Shown here: piece after piece, positions 1 to 10,500 of the stretch
How positions within the stretch are numbered: position 1 is the stretch's first letter
Layout of the letters: each line of letters starts with the position of its first letter
Source: Candidatus Undinarchaeales archaeon
GTDB lineage: Archaea > SpSt-1190 > JASMDC01
Assembly: GCA_030753015.1 (NCBI GenBank)
Contig: JASMDC010000011.1
Coordinates: 1 to 64,000, forward strand
Direction: 5' to 3'
DNA: 64,000 nucleotides
Program-made: the position numbers and the translations under genes
Notes under the pieces: model-generated
Databases searched by the model: none
The model's input: the letters and a program-made list of their open reading frames with translations, nothing else
Told to the model about the DNA's origin: nothing

Positions 1-299
1 TATACGTTTCCGTTATGCGTTTTCAAGAACGAGGCCGTTCAGCTCAGGGGTAAAATTCTAAAAGGTGCCGGTATTCGGTCGTGTCCTTAATGATACGGTA
101 AACAGTTAGTGGGGGGTCGAGCGGAGGGATTACCCTATACAAGTAGTATAAGACCATTCTCCTGATCCGGGCCCCACGTTACGTTCTTTAAAAAATAGAC
201 GCTTATCCACATCGGGTTGTTATCCGACATTCGGATGCCATGTTGAAATGCTATGATATCCGGACCGACCCGTTCCCCGGACAGGCGAGGACCGGAGCA
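1..299. other. Intergenic DNA, no gene seen
   Basis: This stretch lies downstream of the leftward lipoprotein gene. No open frame with a credible start, no tRNA-like cloverleaf and no repeat was seen. It is more A/T-rich than the flanking coding DNA. A T/A-rich patch near 189-199 could be a TATA element, but no start codon follows it in a coding frame within the window. Confidence 0.5.
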
Positions 300-1124
300 T
301 CAGTCACAGTAGGTATAATTGATACCGAAGCTGCAGCCCATCAAGGCACAATTCTGCTCATTGACCACTCTTTTTTCCTCTTCGATGATCTTTGAAAGGT
401 CGTCCCCCTTGGATCGATAGAGGCACTTCTGCTGTGGTTCATTACCGCAACACCCGCAACCGCATGCAAGATACCACTCGACGGCAGCCTCCTCCGTCCC
501 CGTGCAGTCCTCAGGGCAGTTGCACGGCGACTCCAGCTCCTCGTCGCACACACCGTTCCCGCATGGGGCGCAAACGGTCGGCAGCTCCATCTGGGCCATG
601 CTCTCCATGCACGTGCCGTCCTCCGCCACCGAGTACTGGTCCTTGCGCAGCACGCGCACTCCGCCCTCGGGCCCGCAACCATCACCGCCAACCTCCAGCA
701 CGCACCGGCCGTCGCGGCACAGCGCCCGTGTCCGCGGTATGTCGGTGAGCTGGCAGGTCGGTACCATGAAGCACGTCGGTTCGAAGCACTGGTAGTCTGC
801 CTCGCACGCCTCCCCGTCCTTGATCGAGGTCTCCCACGCGCTGGCCCCGTTGCAGAAGAGGTTGTTGTTGTCCGTCCGGTCGCCCGGCGTGCACGGGGAC
901 GCAGCGCACCGGCCCATGTCCGCCTTGTAGTGGTCGCAGGCGTTCGAGGTGCACTCGGCATGTTCGCGACAGTCCTCACCTGCGGCCTTCAATGTTGCTG
1001 CTGGCGTGCTCGTCGTGGCGGGTGCGGCACCCGGCGCCACGTCCTCACCCTGCAGGCATCCTGGAAGGAGGAGGAGGCATCCGATGATCGCCAGCACAGC
1101 AGCATCACGAGGTATCATCGCCAT
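300..1124 (-). CDS. Cysteine-rich secreted lipoprotein, unknown function
   Basis: A 274-aa exported protein of unknown role. The N-terminus has a short basic region, a hydrophobic core (AIIGCLLLLPGC) and a lipobox-like Cys at about residue 23, followed by an Ala/Thr/Pro linker, so it is probably lipid-anchored outside the membrane. The mature part has more than 25 cysteines, including a CGNGVCDEELESPCNCPEDC block that resembles the CGDDVCDTDEDSGNCC block in the large protein at 35509. The start was set at ATG 1124 rather than the longer frame opening at 1292: it lies 8 nt after the stop of the upstream gene, follows an AGGGTGA ribosome-binding site, and begins exactly at the signal peptide. 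It is the last gene of a three-gene run with the two giant surface proteins and probably works with them. Confidence 0.8.
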   Translation of the reverse strand: MAMIPRDAAVLAIIGCLLLLPGCLQGEDVAPGAAPATTSTPAATLKAAGEDCREHAECTSNACDHYKADMGRCAASPCTPGDRTDNNNLFCNGASAWETSIKDGEACEADYQCFEPTCFMVPTCQLTDIPRTRALCRDGRCVLEVGGDGCGPEGGVRVLRKDQYSVAEDGTCMESMAQMELPTVCAPCGNGVCDEELESPCNCPEDCTGTEEAAVEWYLACGCGCCGNEPQQKCLYRSKGDDLSKIIEEEKRVVNEQNCALMGCSFGINYTYCD

Positions 1125-1132
1125 CACTGTAC

Positions 1133-4100
1133 TCACCCTGTAACTTCGCTCCCGGGCAATTCTGCCTGCGGCACTATGCGCTCGACGGTGGGGATGCACC
1201 CGCACTCCTTGGGCTCGATTGTGCACACGTCCTTGTCCACGTGCAGCTCGCAGGTGTCCAGGCAGCGCTTCGCCGTCACCTTGAGCTTGCATTCGCCGTA
1301 CACGATGGACGCGTCGATGTCGATGTCACCGAACTCGGTCTGCTTCATGACCACCAGGCGCGACTCGGGGAACAGGTCGGAGGGGACGATCATGTCGAGC
1401 CACACGGTCCCGTCGTCGGTACGGGCGACGATCCTTATGAGCGTTGTGGTGTCGGCCGGCACGTTGACGGGATCCGAGACCAGGGACGCGCTCTCCTGCG
1501 GTACCAGTATATCGGCCGTGATGTATGGTGCAAGCTCGACCGAGTGGTTGGCAGCATGGAGCACCTCGCCGCCCTCGGTGACGACCGAGAGCTCGACCTC
1601 GCCCGAGAACGGGCGCGGGTGCCAGTTCTGGAGCTCTATGGCCGCACGCACGTCGAGCGGTTCGCCCGAGCGGCTGACTGGACGGTCCTCCCTGTCGATG
1701 AAGAACGCATAGGTGAGCGTGAGGTCGAACGCCCTGACCTTAAGGCGCGCATCGGCGTAGATCTTCGGATTATCGTGGGCGAGGCAGTCATGGGTAACGG
1801 TGGAGCCGGTGCACGGATTGTCCCCGGCCTCGGCGTGGAGCACGTCGCGGAATAGGACGTGGTCCGTGGAGTTGATGACCTCCGCATGGAGCCCGAACGT
1901 GGCCCCGTCCATCGACGGCGGTATGGTGTACGTCCGTGTGTGGAGCTCTGTCGTCCCCTCGGAGCCCGTGGTCGCTGTGCTCTCGCTCTTCGTGCCGTCG
2001 AGCATGTTCCCGTCATGGGTGATGGTCCGGGTGACGGTGAGCTGGCCCTCGCCCTCGACGACCACGACGCCCGCCACGGTGTCCCCCGGATAGGCCTCGC
2101 GGGCCGTGGTGTTCTCGGGGAGGAGGATGAAGGAGCCGTCGCGCACGGCGCCCACGTCGAGCATCGTTGCAAGCTCGCCGATCTCGGAGACAACCTTGTC
2201 GCCCGCGTAGGTGGAGACCGAGGCCTTGGGGCGCAGGAATCGGATGTTCCCCTGTCTGTCCGCCTCGAGCGGGTCGCTGGTCAGCGTCAGGTTGTCCCGT
2301 GCCTCGAGCTGGAAGTTCTCGTCCGACACGAACACCGCGGTCTTCATGCACGAGCACCCGCCGGTCTCCGGACAGGTGCAGGTGAACAGCTTGTCTACCT
2401 CGATATCGATCGATCCCTCGAAGGGGAACACCCCGGAGTTCTCGACGCGCGCTGTGATGTCCACAATCTCACCCGGCAGGACGGCATGCACGTCGTCGGC
2501 GAAGGAGACGCTCAACCGCAGCGAGGGGGCCAGGGCACGGCACGCCTTGATGCAGGAGATGATGCGGGCGGAGGGGCCTGTGGCCTCGGCGGGGACGCAC
2601 TGGGCCATGCAGTGGATGGCGGACTGCGGGATGTCGTGGCCCGAGCCGTCCTCGTCGAGGCGACCGTCACCGTCATCATCGATGGTGTTGACCATGTCCT
2701 CGTCGATGTCGCCGTCACCGTCGTTGTCGAGGCCGTCGCCGCACGAGGAGACGCAGTCCATGCCCTCCAGGTTCTCGAGGCAGTTGCTCTCGCAGGTCAC
2801 GTTGATCTCGTTGCACCTGACGGTGCACAGCCTGGCTGCATTGACGTCGTCGGGGAACCGGTCGAAGCAGATGGTCTGGCACCGGTCCTCGTCCGAGCAG
2901 CCGTCCGCATTCGCCACGCACACGCCGCGGCAGCATACGCCGCCATCGCACTCCTGACCGTCGGCCTTGTCATCGCAGGCCGGTGAGCCCGAGCACGCGC
3001 TGGCGCCGGGAACGCAGTTCTTGTCGCAGCACATCCCCTCCTCGGCACCGGCGGCGCAGGGGATGCCCTCGTGGATGTCGCACTGCTCGTCAGGCGACCC
3101 GCAGGACTGGGCTCCGGGGATGCAGGTGGTGTCGCAGCAGAGGCCCTCGACGCCCTCGCACGCGTCGCTCTGGACCTTGCCCGCGCATTCGATCGAGCAC
3201 GCCAAGGCCCCGGGGACGCACCGGTGCTCGCAGCAGAGCCCGCCCTCGCACTCGGTACCGTCCGCAGCCTCGGCACAGGTGTCGGTGGTACAGGCAGTGG
3301 CGTCCGGGACGCACAGGAGGTCGCAGCACCAGCCGCCGGAGCAGGCCCTGTCCTCCTCCTCGCACGTTTCGCCATCGCACGAAGAGGCGTCGGGCACGCA
3401 CTGGCCCTTGCAGCACAGCCCGCCCTCGCACTCCGTCTTGTCGGGCCGTCCGAGGCAGGTGTTCCCCGCGCACTTGGCCACGCACCGCATCGCATCCTCC
3501 GATCCGGCCGTGTGCTTGACCGAGCACATGTCCTCGCAGGTCACATCGCAGGTCTCTGCGGTGATGCGCTTCTCGGCCTCGAGCCCGCGGCCCGTGCAGC
3601 AGAGGTCGCCGGAGCCGTCCTTGCACAGGCCGAAAGTGACCTTCGAGGAGGTGCCCGTGGTCGAGACGTCCCCGATGAGCCGGCATGCACCGGCCCAGTG
3701 CTTGGCCTTCCTATCGGCCGTGAGGGTGCTCGTGATGACGCCGTACTTACGACCGGCGGCGTGAAGGTACTTCCCGTCCCCGAGCCAGATACCCGTGTGG
3801 GAGATGCCCTGTTTGTAGGTGTTCTTGAAGTAGATGGCGTCCCCGCGCACAGGTTCGTCCACGAGCTTGCCCTGCTTGCGGCACCACTCGTACTGGGCGG
3901 AGGCCGTGCGGGGGATGTTCACGCCATGCTTCTTGAACACCTGCTGGGTGAGCGACGAGCAGTCGATGTAACACTTCCCGCCGGAGCAGTAGGGTACCTT
4001 GGTGGACATCTCGTAGTTCCAGCCCAGGTACTCCCTGGCAGTCCCGCACACGGCGTCGGACTTGTCGGAGTCGGTCCTCGTCGCACCCTTGAACGTCTCG

Positions 4101-7100
4101 ACGCCAGCGGTCTCGCCCACCATCTTCTCGCAGCACGCCGCGAGCTTTGCGGCCAGCGCCGAGTCCACCCTCTCGTCGCAGGTGGCGTCGGTGATCTGCT
4201 GTAGGCCCTCGACCAGGCACACGCACACTCCCAGCTCGGGATGGCAGTGCCCCTGGGGAGCGCCCATGGAGCCGCACACCAGCGAGCACTGTTCGCTCGC
4301 ACCCCCCGGACCCGTGCCAGGGGAGGATGACGGAGGGCCACGGTAGTCGAAGCATTTCTGTGAGTCGAGGAAGATCGCCTGCGGGTCCAGCTTGCCCATG
4401 GACACGAGGCTCATAAGAGGGGCGTCCGGCCACACGTCCAGGTTCGACTCGCGGACGGTGACGGGCTTGGGCTCCTGGAGGCACCGGCCGACCTGCTTGT
4501 TCTCTTTGGCGCACCCATCGCAGGAAAGATCGTTGGCCACGGCGGTGATCTCCTGGAGGGTCGCAGGTCCGGTGAGAACGCACTCGTCGTCGAACACAGA
4601 GGTGTCCACGGTCCCGTCGAACATGCACAGCTCAGCTCCCTTCCATCCCTCGGTGGCCTTGATCTGGTACGAGTTGAGATCTCCTGCCTCCTGGTTGTGG
4701 GTCCCGCTCACGTCGTTCTTGAGCTCGTTGCTCCCGGCGAGGCCGACGATGTCGATCGCCAGCTTCTGGAACTGTGCCAGGGTCGTCTCCCCGTTCGTGG
4801 CGAGCTCGTTGGAGCTTTGCTCGATGCCCAGCAGGATGTCGATGGTGTCCTTGCGTGTCGTCGCCGCGCCCTGGCGCAGGTTCTCCTCCTCGGCCTGTGC
4901 CAGCTCGCGCATCTTGGCCTCGAGGGACGGGTAGACCTTGTCGTAGTGCTCGAGGAACCGGACCGCGCGGCCGATGGCGTCCGCCACGTGGCCGGGGCTG
5001 TGCGTCCGTCCGTCACCGAGGACCGCCGAGCCCTCCACGGTGCACAGGTCTTTTACGTCAAAGGCCTTCTGATAGCACTCTTCCAGCGTGCGGGGGAACA
5101 CGAGAGCGTGCTCGCGCTTCTCCTTCGAGACCACGACCGCCGAGCAGGCGTCGGTGTCGGTGAACCGCTTCCCGTCCTTGCACACATCTCCGTCCTTCTC
5201 GTGGCAGCAGGAAACGGTGAGCGACTGGCCGGAGACCTCGCACGACGTGACGCCCAGGTCACCGCCGTCCCCTTCCTCCTTGGGTGTGAGCGTGCACCCG
5301 CTGGATGGCACGGTCCGCAGGCCCGCCGGGCACCCCTCCTCGCACTTGTCCTTGTCGGTGTACCGGCACTCGCCCTCGACCGGGTCGATGTCGTCCTTGC
5401 CGCACTTGGTGGTGTCGGCCGGATCGTTCCCCGCAGCGCATCCCGTTCCGGGGCAGCAGGGGAGCACGATGCACAGCGAGCACGTCTTCGCCTTCTTCAG
5501 GGCGTCAGCGGGCCGGGCGTCCTTGAGGCAGGCGGCGAGCTCGGCAGGGCAGGCCTTCACCGCCATCTCGCCGCATACGGCGGGCGTGAACTCGGGGCTA
5601 GCCACGCCCTCGGGATCGAGATTCAGCTCGTCGCACGATGTGTACTCGCCCGTGAACTGGGTGATGGCCTTCTCGCACTGCTTCTCCTGCTTCCTCAGCG
5701 CGTCCTCGAGGACGACGAGGTGTTCTTTGAGCGCCATGTAGAACTGTTTCATCTTGCCCAGCGTCTCGATGAGGTCGGCGCGGTACTCGTTGATGTTGTC
5801 GTACGTCCGGTCGGGGCAGGTGAGCAGCGACGTGTCCAGGCTCACGGACGCATGGGCACCCGCATCGATGGGATCGACGGTCACGCTGGCACGCTGTGTG
5901 CTGTCGGGCTCGCACTTCGTGCCGAGGTAGGGGATCGTTTCGAGATCGAGAGTGCCCGGGAGGATGGCGCCGGTGGCGGTCGTGGCCATGGCGGGCGCGC
6001 TCTGGGCTCCGGAGGGCATCGACGCCTCGAGGTGGTCCATGCACTTCGTCGTGTCGCAGGGACCGGTCACGCACATCTCGACCCTCGTCTTGTCACCACC
6101 GCCCTTGGTACCGGCCATCACCTGGCACCCAGCACAGGGATTGGCGTTGGTGTCGTCCTCACCGTTGGGCGCCCCGTCGTTGTCCCAGTCATCGTCCTGA
6201 GCGTTCGGGATGCAGTCGCCGTCGAGGTCGAGGTTGGTGACCCGGGGATCGGCGTCGGTGGAGTCCGGGATGCTGTCCCCGTCGCAGTCGTAGAGGTACC
6301 GGCAGTCCTCGACCTCCTGGTTGTCGGGGAGGCCGTCGTTGTCGTTGTCGCCGTCAAGGGTGTTGGGCGTTCCGTCGCCGTCGATGTCCTGGTCCTGGGC
6401 GTTGGGGATGGAGTCGCCGTCCATGTCGTCGTCGAAGTTGTTGCAGATGCCATCACCATCGATGTCGTTGCGCGGGTCCACGGACCCGGTGCTCCCTGAC
6501 TCGAGCTCGGGGAGCGGGTCGATGGCCTTGTCGTTCACCCTGATCTCGAAGTGGAGGTGGGGTCCCGTGGAGTACCCGGTGCTACCAACGAGGGCGATCT
6601 TCTGTCCCTGGCTGATGTCCTGACCGGTGGAGACCAGCAGCTTGGAGCTGTGGCCGTACCGTGTCTGGACGTTCTTCCCGTGATCGATGTACACGACGTT
6701 CCCGTAGCCCGTGGCCCACCCGGCGTACTTGACCTTGCCGGCCCCCGCGGCGACGATGGGCGTGCCCTGGGTCTGAGAGATGTCGAGCCCGTGGTGGTAG
6801 GAGCTGCAGTCGGCACAGGGTTTGGGACGCGGTCCGAACCGGGAGGTGATCCTGCCCTTGAGGGGCCAGATCCACTGGCTGTTGGTGAGGTAGTCCGGGC
6901 AGTTGACGGTACCGGCGGCAGGCGAGAGGGCCGGGACGTCGGCGGGTGTGCCCCCCAGCTCCTTGCATGCCTTGCGGAAGGTCGAGTAGATCTTCTCGGG
7001 ATAGACCGTACCGGTCTTCTTGCAGTAGTAGTCGACATCGTTCCACTTGGTACCCGGCCCGTAGTACTTGATGCACGACTTCATCATGGCGTCGGCGAGC

Positions 7101-7594
7101 GACATCCCTTGCTTACGGTTCTCGATGGCGGTGGCCATGGCGCCGTTGCCCCGGTTGTACCCGAACAGGATGAGGGTGAGCACCTCGTCCTCGTTCGCGC
7201 CCATGTTCATCGCCTTGTCCAGGCTCCCCTTGAGGTGCTTCATACCAAGGTCGATACCGAACCGGACGTCGGTCTTGCACCTGCAGTAGTCGGGCGACCC
7301 CTTGTCCACCCGGCATGGGTGGTCGACCTGCATGATACCGCCGCAGTTGACCTGGGCCCTGCAGGACGATTCCCTGATGACCTGGGCCATGAGCATCACC
7401 GGATCGATGATCTTGTCGACGCCGTATTTGCCCATGAACTCGAGGAAGAGATCCTTGTACGGAGCGCAGGACCGCAAGCTGCTAGAGCCGAGCCGGGAGA
7501 GGTCGGCGCCCTCGCAGGCGGCGATCCCGGTGGCCGTCACGAGTAGGAGCGGGATGAGCAGGAGCACGAAACGGCGGACCGCGACCACGGTCAT
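1133..7594 (-). CDS. Giant secreted protein with transglycosylase-like, M23 and NlpC/P60 domains
   Basis: A 2153-aa exported protein. After the signal peptide (residues 1-27) comes a lysozyme/SLT-like domain (about 40-210) with catalytic-type E75 in VIRESSC, GIMQV at 86-90 and GYNRG at 145-149. Next is an M23 (LytM) domain (about 240-355) with zinc ligands H267-x3-D271 and H346-L-H348. About 120 residues of thrombospondin-3-like DxDxDG calcium repeats follow (371-491). After a long cysteine-rich and helical middle comes an NlpC/P60 domain (about 1178-1311) with Cys1212 in DCSSL and His1266 in SHTGIW. Then come about seven CxGGxCC...CVP mini-repeats, another DGDGD calcium segment and CARDB/Ig-like beta domains to the C-terminus, with no membrane anchor. 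All three hydrolase-type domains keep their catalytic residues, so cleavage of murein glycan and peptide is the likely activity. Archaea lack murein, so the target is probably foreign. The ATG overlaps the upstream stop (ATGA), implying translational coupling. Confidence 0.88.
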   Translation of the reverse strand: MTVVAVRRFVLLLIPLLLVTATGIAACEGADLSRLGSSSLRSCAPYKDLFLEFMGKYGVDKIIDPVMLMAQVIRESSCRAQVNCGGIMQVDHPCRVDKGSPDYCRCKTDVRFGIDLGMKHLKGSLDKAMNMGANEDEVLTLILFGYNRGNGAMATAIENRKQGMSLADAMMKSCIKYYGPGTKWNDVDYYCKKTGTVYPEKIYSTFRKACKELGGTPADVPALSPAAGTVNCPDYLTNSQWIWPLKGRITSRFGPRPKPCADCSSYHHGLDISQTQGTPIVAAGAGKVKYAGWATGYGNVVYIDHGKNVQTRYGHSSKLLVSTGQDISQGQKIALVGSTGYSTGPHLHFEIRVNDKAIDPLPELESGSTGSVDPRNDIDGDGICNNFDDDMDGDSIPNAQDQDIDGDGTPNTLDGDNDNDGLPDNQEVEDCRYLYDCDGDSIPDSTDADPRVTNLDLDGDCIPNAQDDDWDNDGAPNGEDDTNANPCAGCQVMAGTKGGGDKTRVEMCVTGPCDTTKCMDHLEASMPSGAQSAPAMATTATGAILPGTLDLETIPYLGTKCEPDSTQRASVTVDPIDAGAHASVSLDTSLLTCPDRTYDNINEYRADLIETLGKMKQFYMALKEHLVVLEDALRKQEKQCEKAITQFTGEYTSCDELNLDPEGVASPEFTPAVCGEMAVKACPAELAACLKDARPADALKKAKTCSLCIVLPCCPGTGCAAGNDPADTTKCGKDDIDPVEGECRYTDKDKCEEGCPAGLRTVPSSGCTLTPKEEGDGGDLGVTSCEVSGQSLTVSCCHEKDGDVCKDGKRFTDTDACSAVVVSKEKREHALVFPRTLEECYQKAFDVKDLCTVEGSAVLGDGRTHSPGHVADAIGRAVRFLEHYDKVYPSLEAKMRELAQAEEENLRQGAATTRKDTIDILLGIEQSSNELATNGETTLAQFQKLAIDIVGLAGSNELKNDVSGTHNQEAGDLNSYQIKATEGWKGAELCMFDGTVDTSVFDDECVLTGPATLQEITAVANDLSCDGCAKENKQVGRCLQEPKPVTVRESNLDVWPDAPLMSLVSMGKLDPQAIFLDSQKCFDYRGPPSSSPGTGPGGASEQCSLVCGSMGAPQGHCHPELGVCVCLVEGLQQITDATCDERVDSALAAKLAACCEKMVGETAGVETFKGATRTDSDKSDAVCGTAREYLGWNYEMSTKVPYCSGGKCYIDCSSLTQQVFKKHGVNIPRTASAQYEWCRKQGKLVDEPVRGDAIYFKNTYKQGISHTGIWLGDGKYLHAAGRKYGVITSTLTADRKAKHWAGACRLIGDVSTTGTSSKVTFGLCKDGSGDLCCTGRGLEAEKRITAETCDVTCEDMCSVKHTAGSEDAMRCVAKCAGNTCLGRPDKTECEGGLCCKGQCVPDASSCDGETCEEEDRACSGGWCCDLLCVPDATACTTDTCAEAADGTECEGGLCCEHRCVPGALACSIECAGKVQSDACEGVEGLCCDTTCIPGAQSCGSPDEQCDIHEGIPCAAGAEEGMCCDKNCVPGASACSGSPACDDKADGQECDGGVCCRGVCVANADGCSDEDRCQTICFDRFPDDVNAARLCTVRCNEINVTCESNCLENLEGMDCVSSCGDGLDNDGDGDIDEDMVNTIDDDGDGRLDEDGSGHDIPQSAIHCMAQCVPAEATGPSARIISCIKACRALAPSLRLSVSFADDVHAVLPGEIVDITARVENSGVFPFEGSIDIEVDKLFTCTCPETGGCSCMKTAVFVSDENFQLEARDNLTLTSDPLEADRQGNIRFLRPKASVSTYAGDKVVSEIGELATMLDVGAVRDGSFILLPENTTAREAYPGDTVAGVVVVEGEGQLTVTRTITHDGNMLDGTKSESTATTGSEGTTELHTRTYTIPPSMDGATFGLHAEVINSTDHVLFRDVLHAEAGDNPCTGSTVTHDCLAHDNPKIYADARLKVRAFDLTLTYAFFIDREDRPVSRSGEPLDVRAAIELQNWHPRPFSGEVELSVVTEGGEVLHAANHSVELAPYITADILVPQESASLVSDPVNVPADTTTLIRIVARTDDGTVWLDMIVPSDLFPESRLVVMKQTEFGDIDIDASIVYGECKLKVTAKRCLDTCELHVDKDVCTIEPKECGCIPTVERIVPQAELPGSEVTG

Positions 7595-10500
7595 ACCCTC
7601 CCACGCGGTGCATATATAGGTTTCCTCGCGATCGCCGTCGCTGCCAGGAGGCCGAGCAGGGCAAGATGGGCGACGGTAAGGCCCGGGGCCGTGCGCATCT
7701 CCACGCCCATGGACTGGGCAGGCGAGCGGACCACCACGTCGATAGCACCGGAGTCGCGCAGTTCGCCGTCCTTCTCCTCTACATCGATGACGAGCGTCCG
7801 CTTCCCCGAGATGAGGCCGGTCACCTGGAGCAGGAGCTGGCGGTACTCCCAGGGTTGGAGCACGAAGGTCGGGCGGAAGATCATCACGTTGTCAGCGAGC
7901 ACACCGCTGGCCCGCACGGTAAATGTCTTTGCGACACCCGATGGATTTGCTATGTGGACGGCGATGACGTACGAATCGCCAAGGATTACCTCGAACTGGG
8001 TTTCCGATATGAGCAGAAGGTTGAGCTTGTTGGAGCACACCATGTTGATCGGATCCGCGAACTCCCCCTTGGCGCAGCACACGCCCATGGTGCACAGGTT
8101 GGAGGCACAGATCTCGTTGCACTGGCAGGCCTGGCCCTTATCGAGCCGTGAGCTCTCGGCCACGCATGCACCATTGCCGTTGCACACCTCGTACGCAGGA
8201 TCGCCCGAGTCGCACACGGTCCCGCACGCCGTGCACTGGGTGTTGCAGACGCCCAGGGGATGGATGTTATCGCAGACCTCTCCCTCCTTGCAGTCCGCGA
8301 CGGTCCGGCACAGGCCTTTCTTGGCCACGAACTTCAGCTCGAGGACATCGTCCACTTCGAGGAGCGGCACCTCCCACGCCACCAGGGAGACGGCGTCGAG
8401 GACCTTCACCTTACGGTCGAAGTGGAGCTCCTCGATGCTGTGGGTCACGCCCTTCTTCACGCGGTAGGGCACCACAACGTCCTCCATGGCCTGGCCCTTG
8501 GCGTTGTAGAGCCTGATGGTGAACAGCGACCAGTAGTACTCGATCCCATCGGGAACGGAGATCTCGACGAGGGCGGGGACGGTGACGGCGATGAGGTTGT
8601 CCTCGGTGAGGTTGAGGGTGAGGATGTCCGTGCGCCGTTTGAGCGCCAGTGCGGTCTTGGATACGTCCTCGCGCTCCACCTCCAGCCGGTACGACTCGCG
8701 CTCGGTGATGGTGATGGTCACCCATCCGGCAGCGACCTGGGCCACCTTGGACCGCACCTCGTCCATGAACGCGGGGTCCACGGCGACGCCCGACACGCTC
8801 GTCGCGAGGATCGCGTCCCGAAGCCGACCCTCCTGCTCGGCGAGCCGATCTTGCGCCACCTTCGTCTCGTCCACTTCGAACACGGTGTTGACCATGCCCA
8901 CAAGGACACGGAGCGCGGTCACCGTGGTCATGAGATCATCCGACGGGAGGTCGGTAAGCTGTGCCTTGGTGAAGAACTGCTCGATGGTCCTGTTGTTGAT
9001 GATGGCACGGAGGTTGTCCAGGGAGCGGGCGCGGTCCTGGATGCGTTCGAGCATGAAGAGCGCGGTGTCCATGCCCCCGGCGGTGCGGGCGTACTCCTGG
9101 GTTGTGGTGAGCCGGTAGAGGGCAACGACACCGTAATCGAGCGCCCGCGAGAGGTCCTCCTCCATGTTGAAGTCGAGCTCGGTGGCAGTATCCTTGATCG
9201 ATGCGTTGAGGGCGATGGTGGCGTTGAGGGCCTGGGCGAGCTTCGGGAACCGGTCCTGGAGCTGGGCGGCAAGGACCGCGGTCTCGCCCGCCGCGTTGGC
9301 CACCATCTCGTTGATAGCGGGCCCGAGCATCCTGGTGAGCTCCTTCTTCTTGGTCAGCGGGAGGATGTCGGCGTATCTGCGGGCCGCGAACCGGTTGTTC
9401 ACGTCCTCGAACCGATACCCGAGACCCAGCGGGACGTTGCACATGAACACGACCTTGGCAAGGTCGTCGTCTGCGAACTCGCACAGCAGGGCCGCCCGGC
9501 CCGCCAGCGCCATCAGGGTCTCCCGGCAGGCGGTGAGCCCGCCGAAGAAGCACTCCTGGAATGTGATCATGTCGGTGTTGAGGAGGCCGTCGCAGATCTG
9601 GGTGTTGTCGATGCAGAGGTCGAAGTGCTCACGGCACTCCTCGTCGTCCAGGCAACGCTGACAGGTCTGTAGGTGGCGTGCGCATTTGAGACAGCGGTTG
9701 TTGTTGGACGCGTCCGTGTACAAGCAACCCTCCAGACCGCCGATGAGCTCATCGGTGCAGTTCTCGGGATGGAACAGGCAGAAGTGGCACTGTGTCTGCC
9801 GCACCTGGCACTTGTCGATGTGGTCGAAGCACCCGTCCGTGCGGTCACAGACATCGCACATGGTCGTCGGGTACGAGAGGGTGACCGACGAGTAGAAGCA
9901 CTGGTCCGTCGTTGCCGAGATCCTTACGCGTTCGCCCGTGGCGTTGAGCCGGATATGGGTGGCATAGCCCAGTTCCTGGGGTAGGTCCTGGTACCGGCCC
10001 TTGAGATAGGTGAGGCCCTGGTAGGTGTCGAACAGGTCGAACATCGGGTAGGTGCAATGGCATCCCAGAAGCGAGCAGGTGAAAATGTTGATGTCCAGGG
10101 ACGCGCCCGGGAACACCTCGTAGGTCTTGCTCTCGGCGCAGCTACCCTGGTTGAACGGATCACGGAGGGGATCGGTGGCGCAGGCCTCTTCCGCGTAGAC
10201 AGGGGTCTCCCGGGCGAACACCTCCAGGCCGATGGCCGGATGGTAGTCGCCATGGTAGCAGTAGCCGGCGGTGCCGCACCACTTCTCGTCCACGTCGTCG
10301 CCGCAGCACGTCCCCTCGCGCCATTCCTCCTCCACGCACTGCTCGCAGTAGTGGGCGTCGTCGTCCGGATCGGCGACAGGATGCCACACACCCTCGAGGC
10401 AGTAGCCCCGGTCACCGCACCAGGACTCGCCCGGGTCGTCGCCGCAGCACTCCTCGTCCGAGAGGTCGTAGAGCGATTCCCAGATGTTGCCCGCACAAGC

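Noticed and set aside
4697-6499. 600-aa open frame on the plus strand
   Set aside because: It is the GC-rich antisense reading of the hydrolase protein, which has clear domains on the minus strand; the plus frame has no signal or domain.
1133-7594. Pseudomurein endopeptidase
   Set aside because: The catalytic blocks match lysozyme/SLT, M23 and NlpC/P60 families that act on bacterial murein; no PeiW/PeiP-like transglutaminase-type region was seen.
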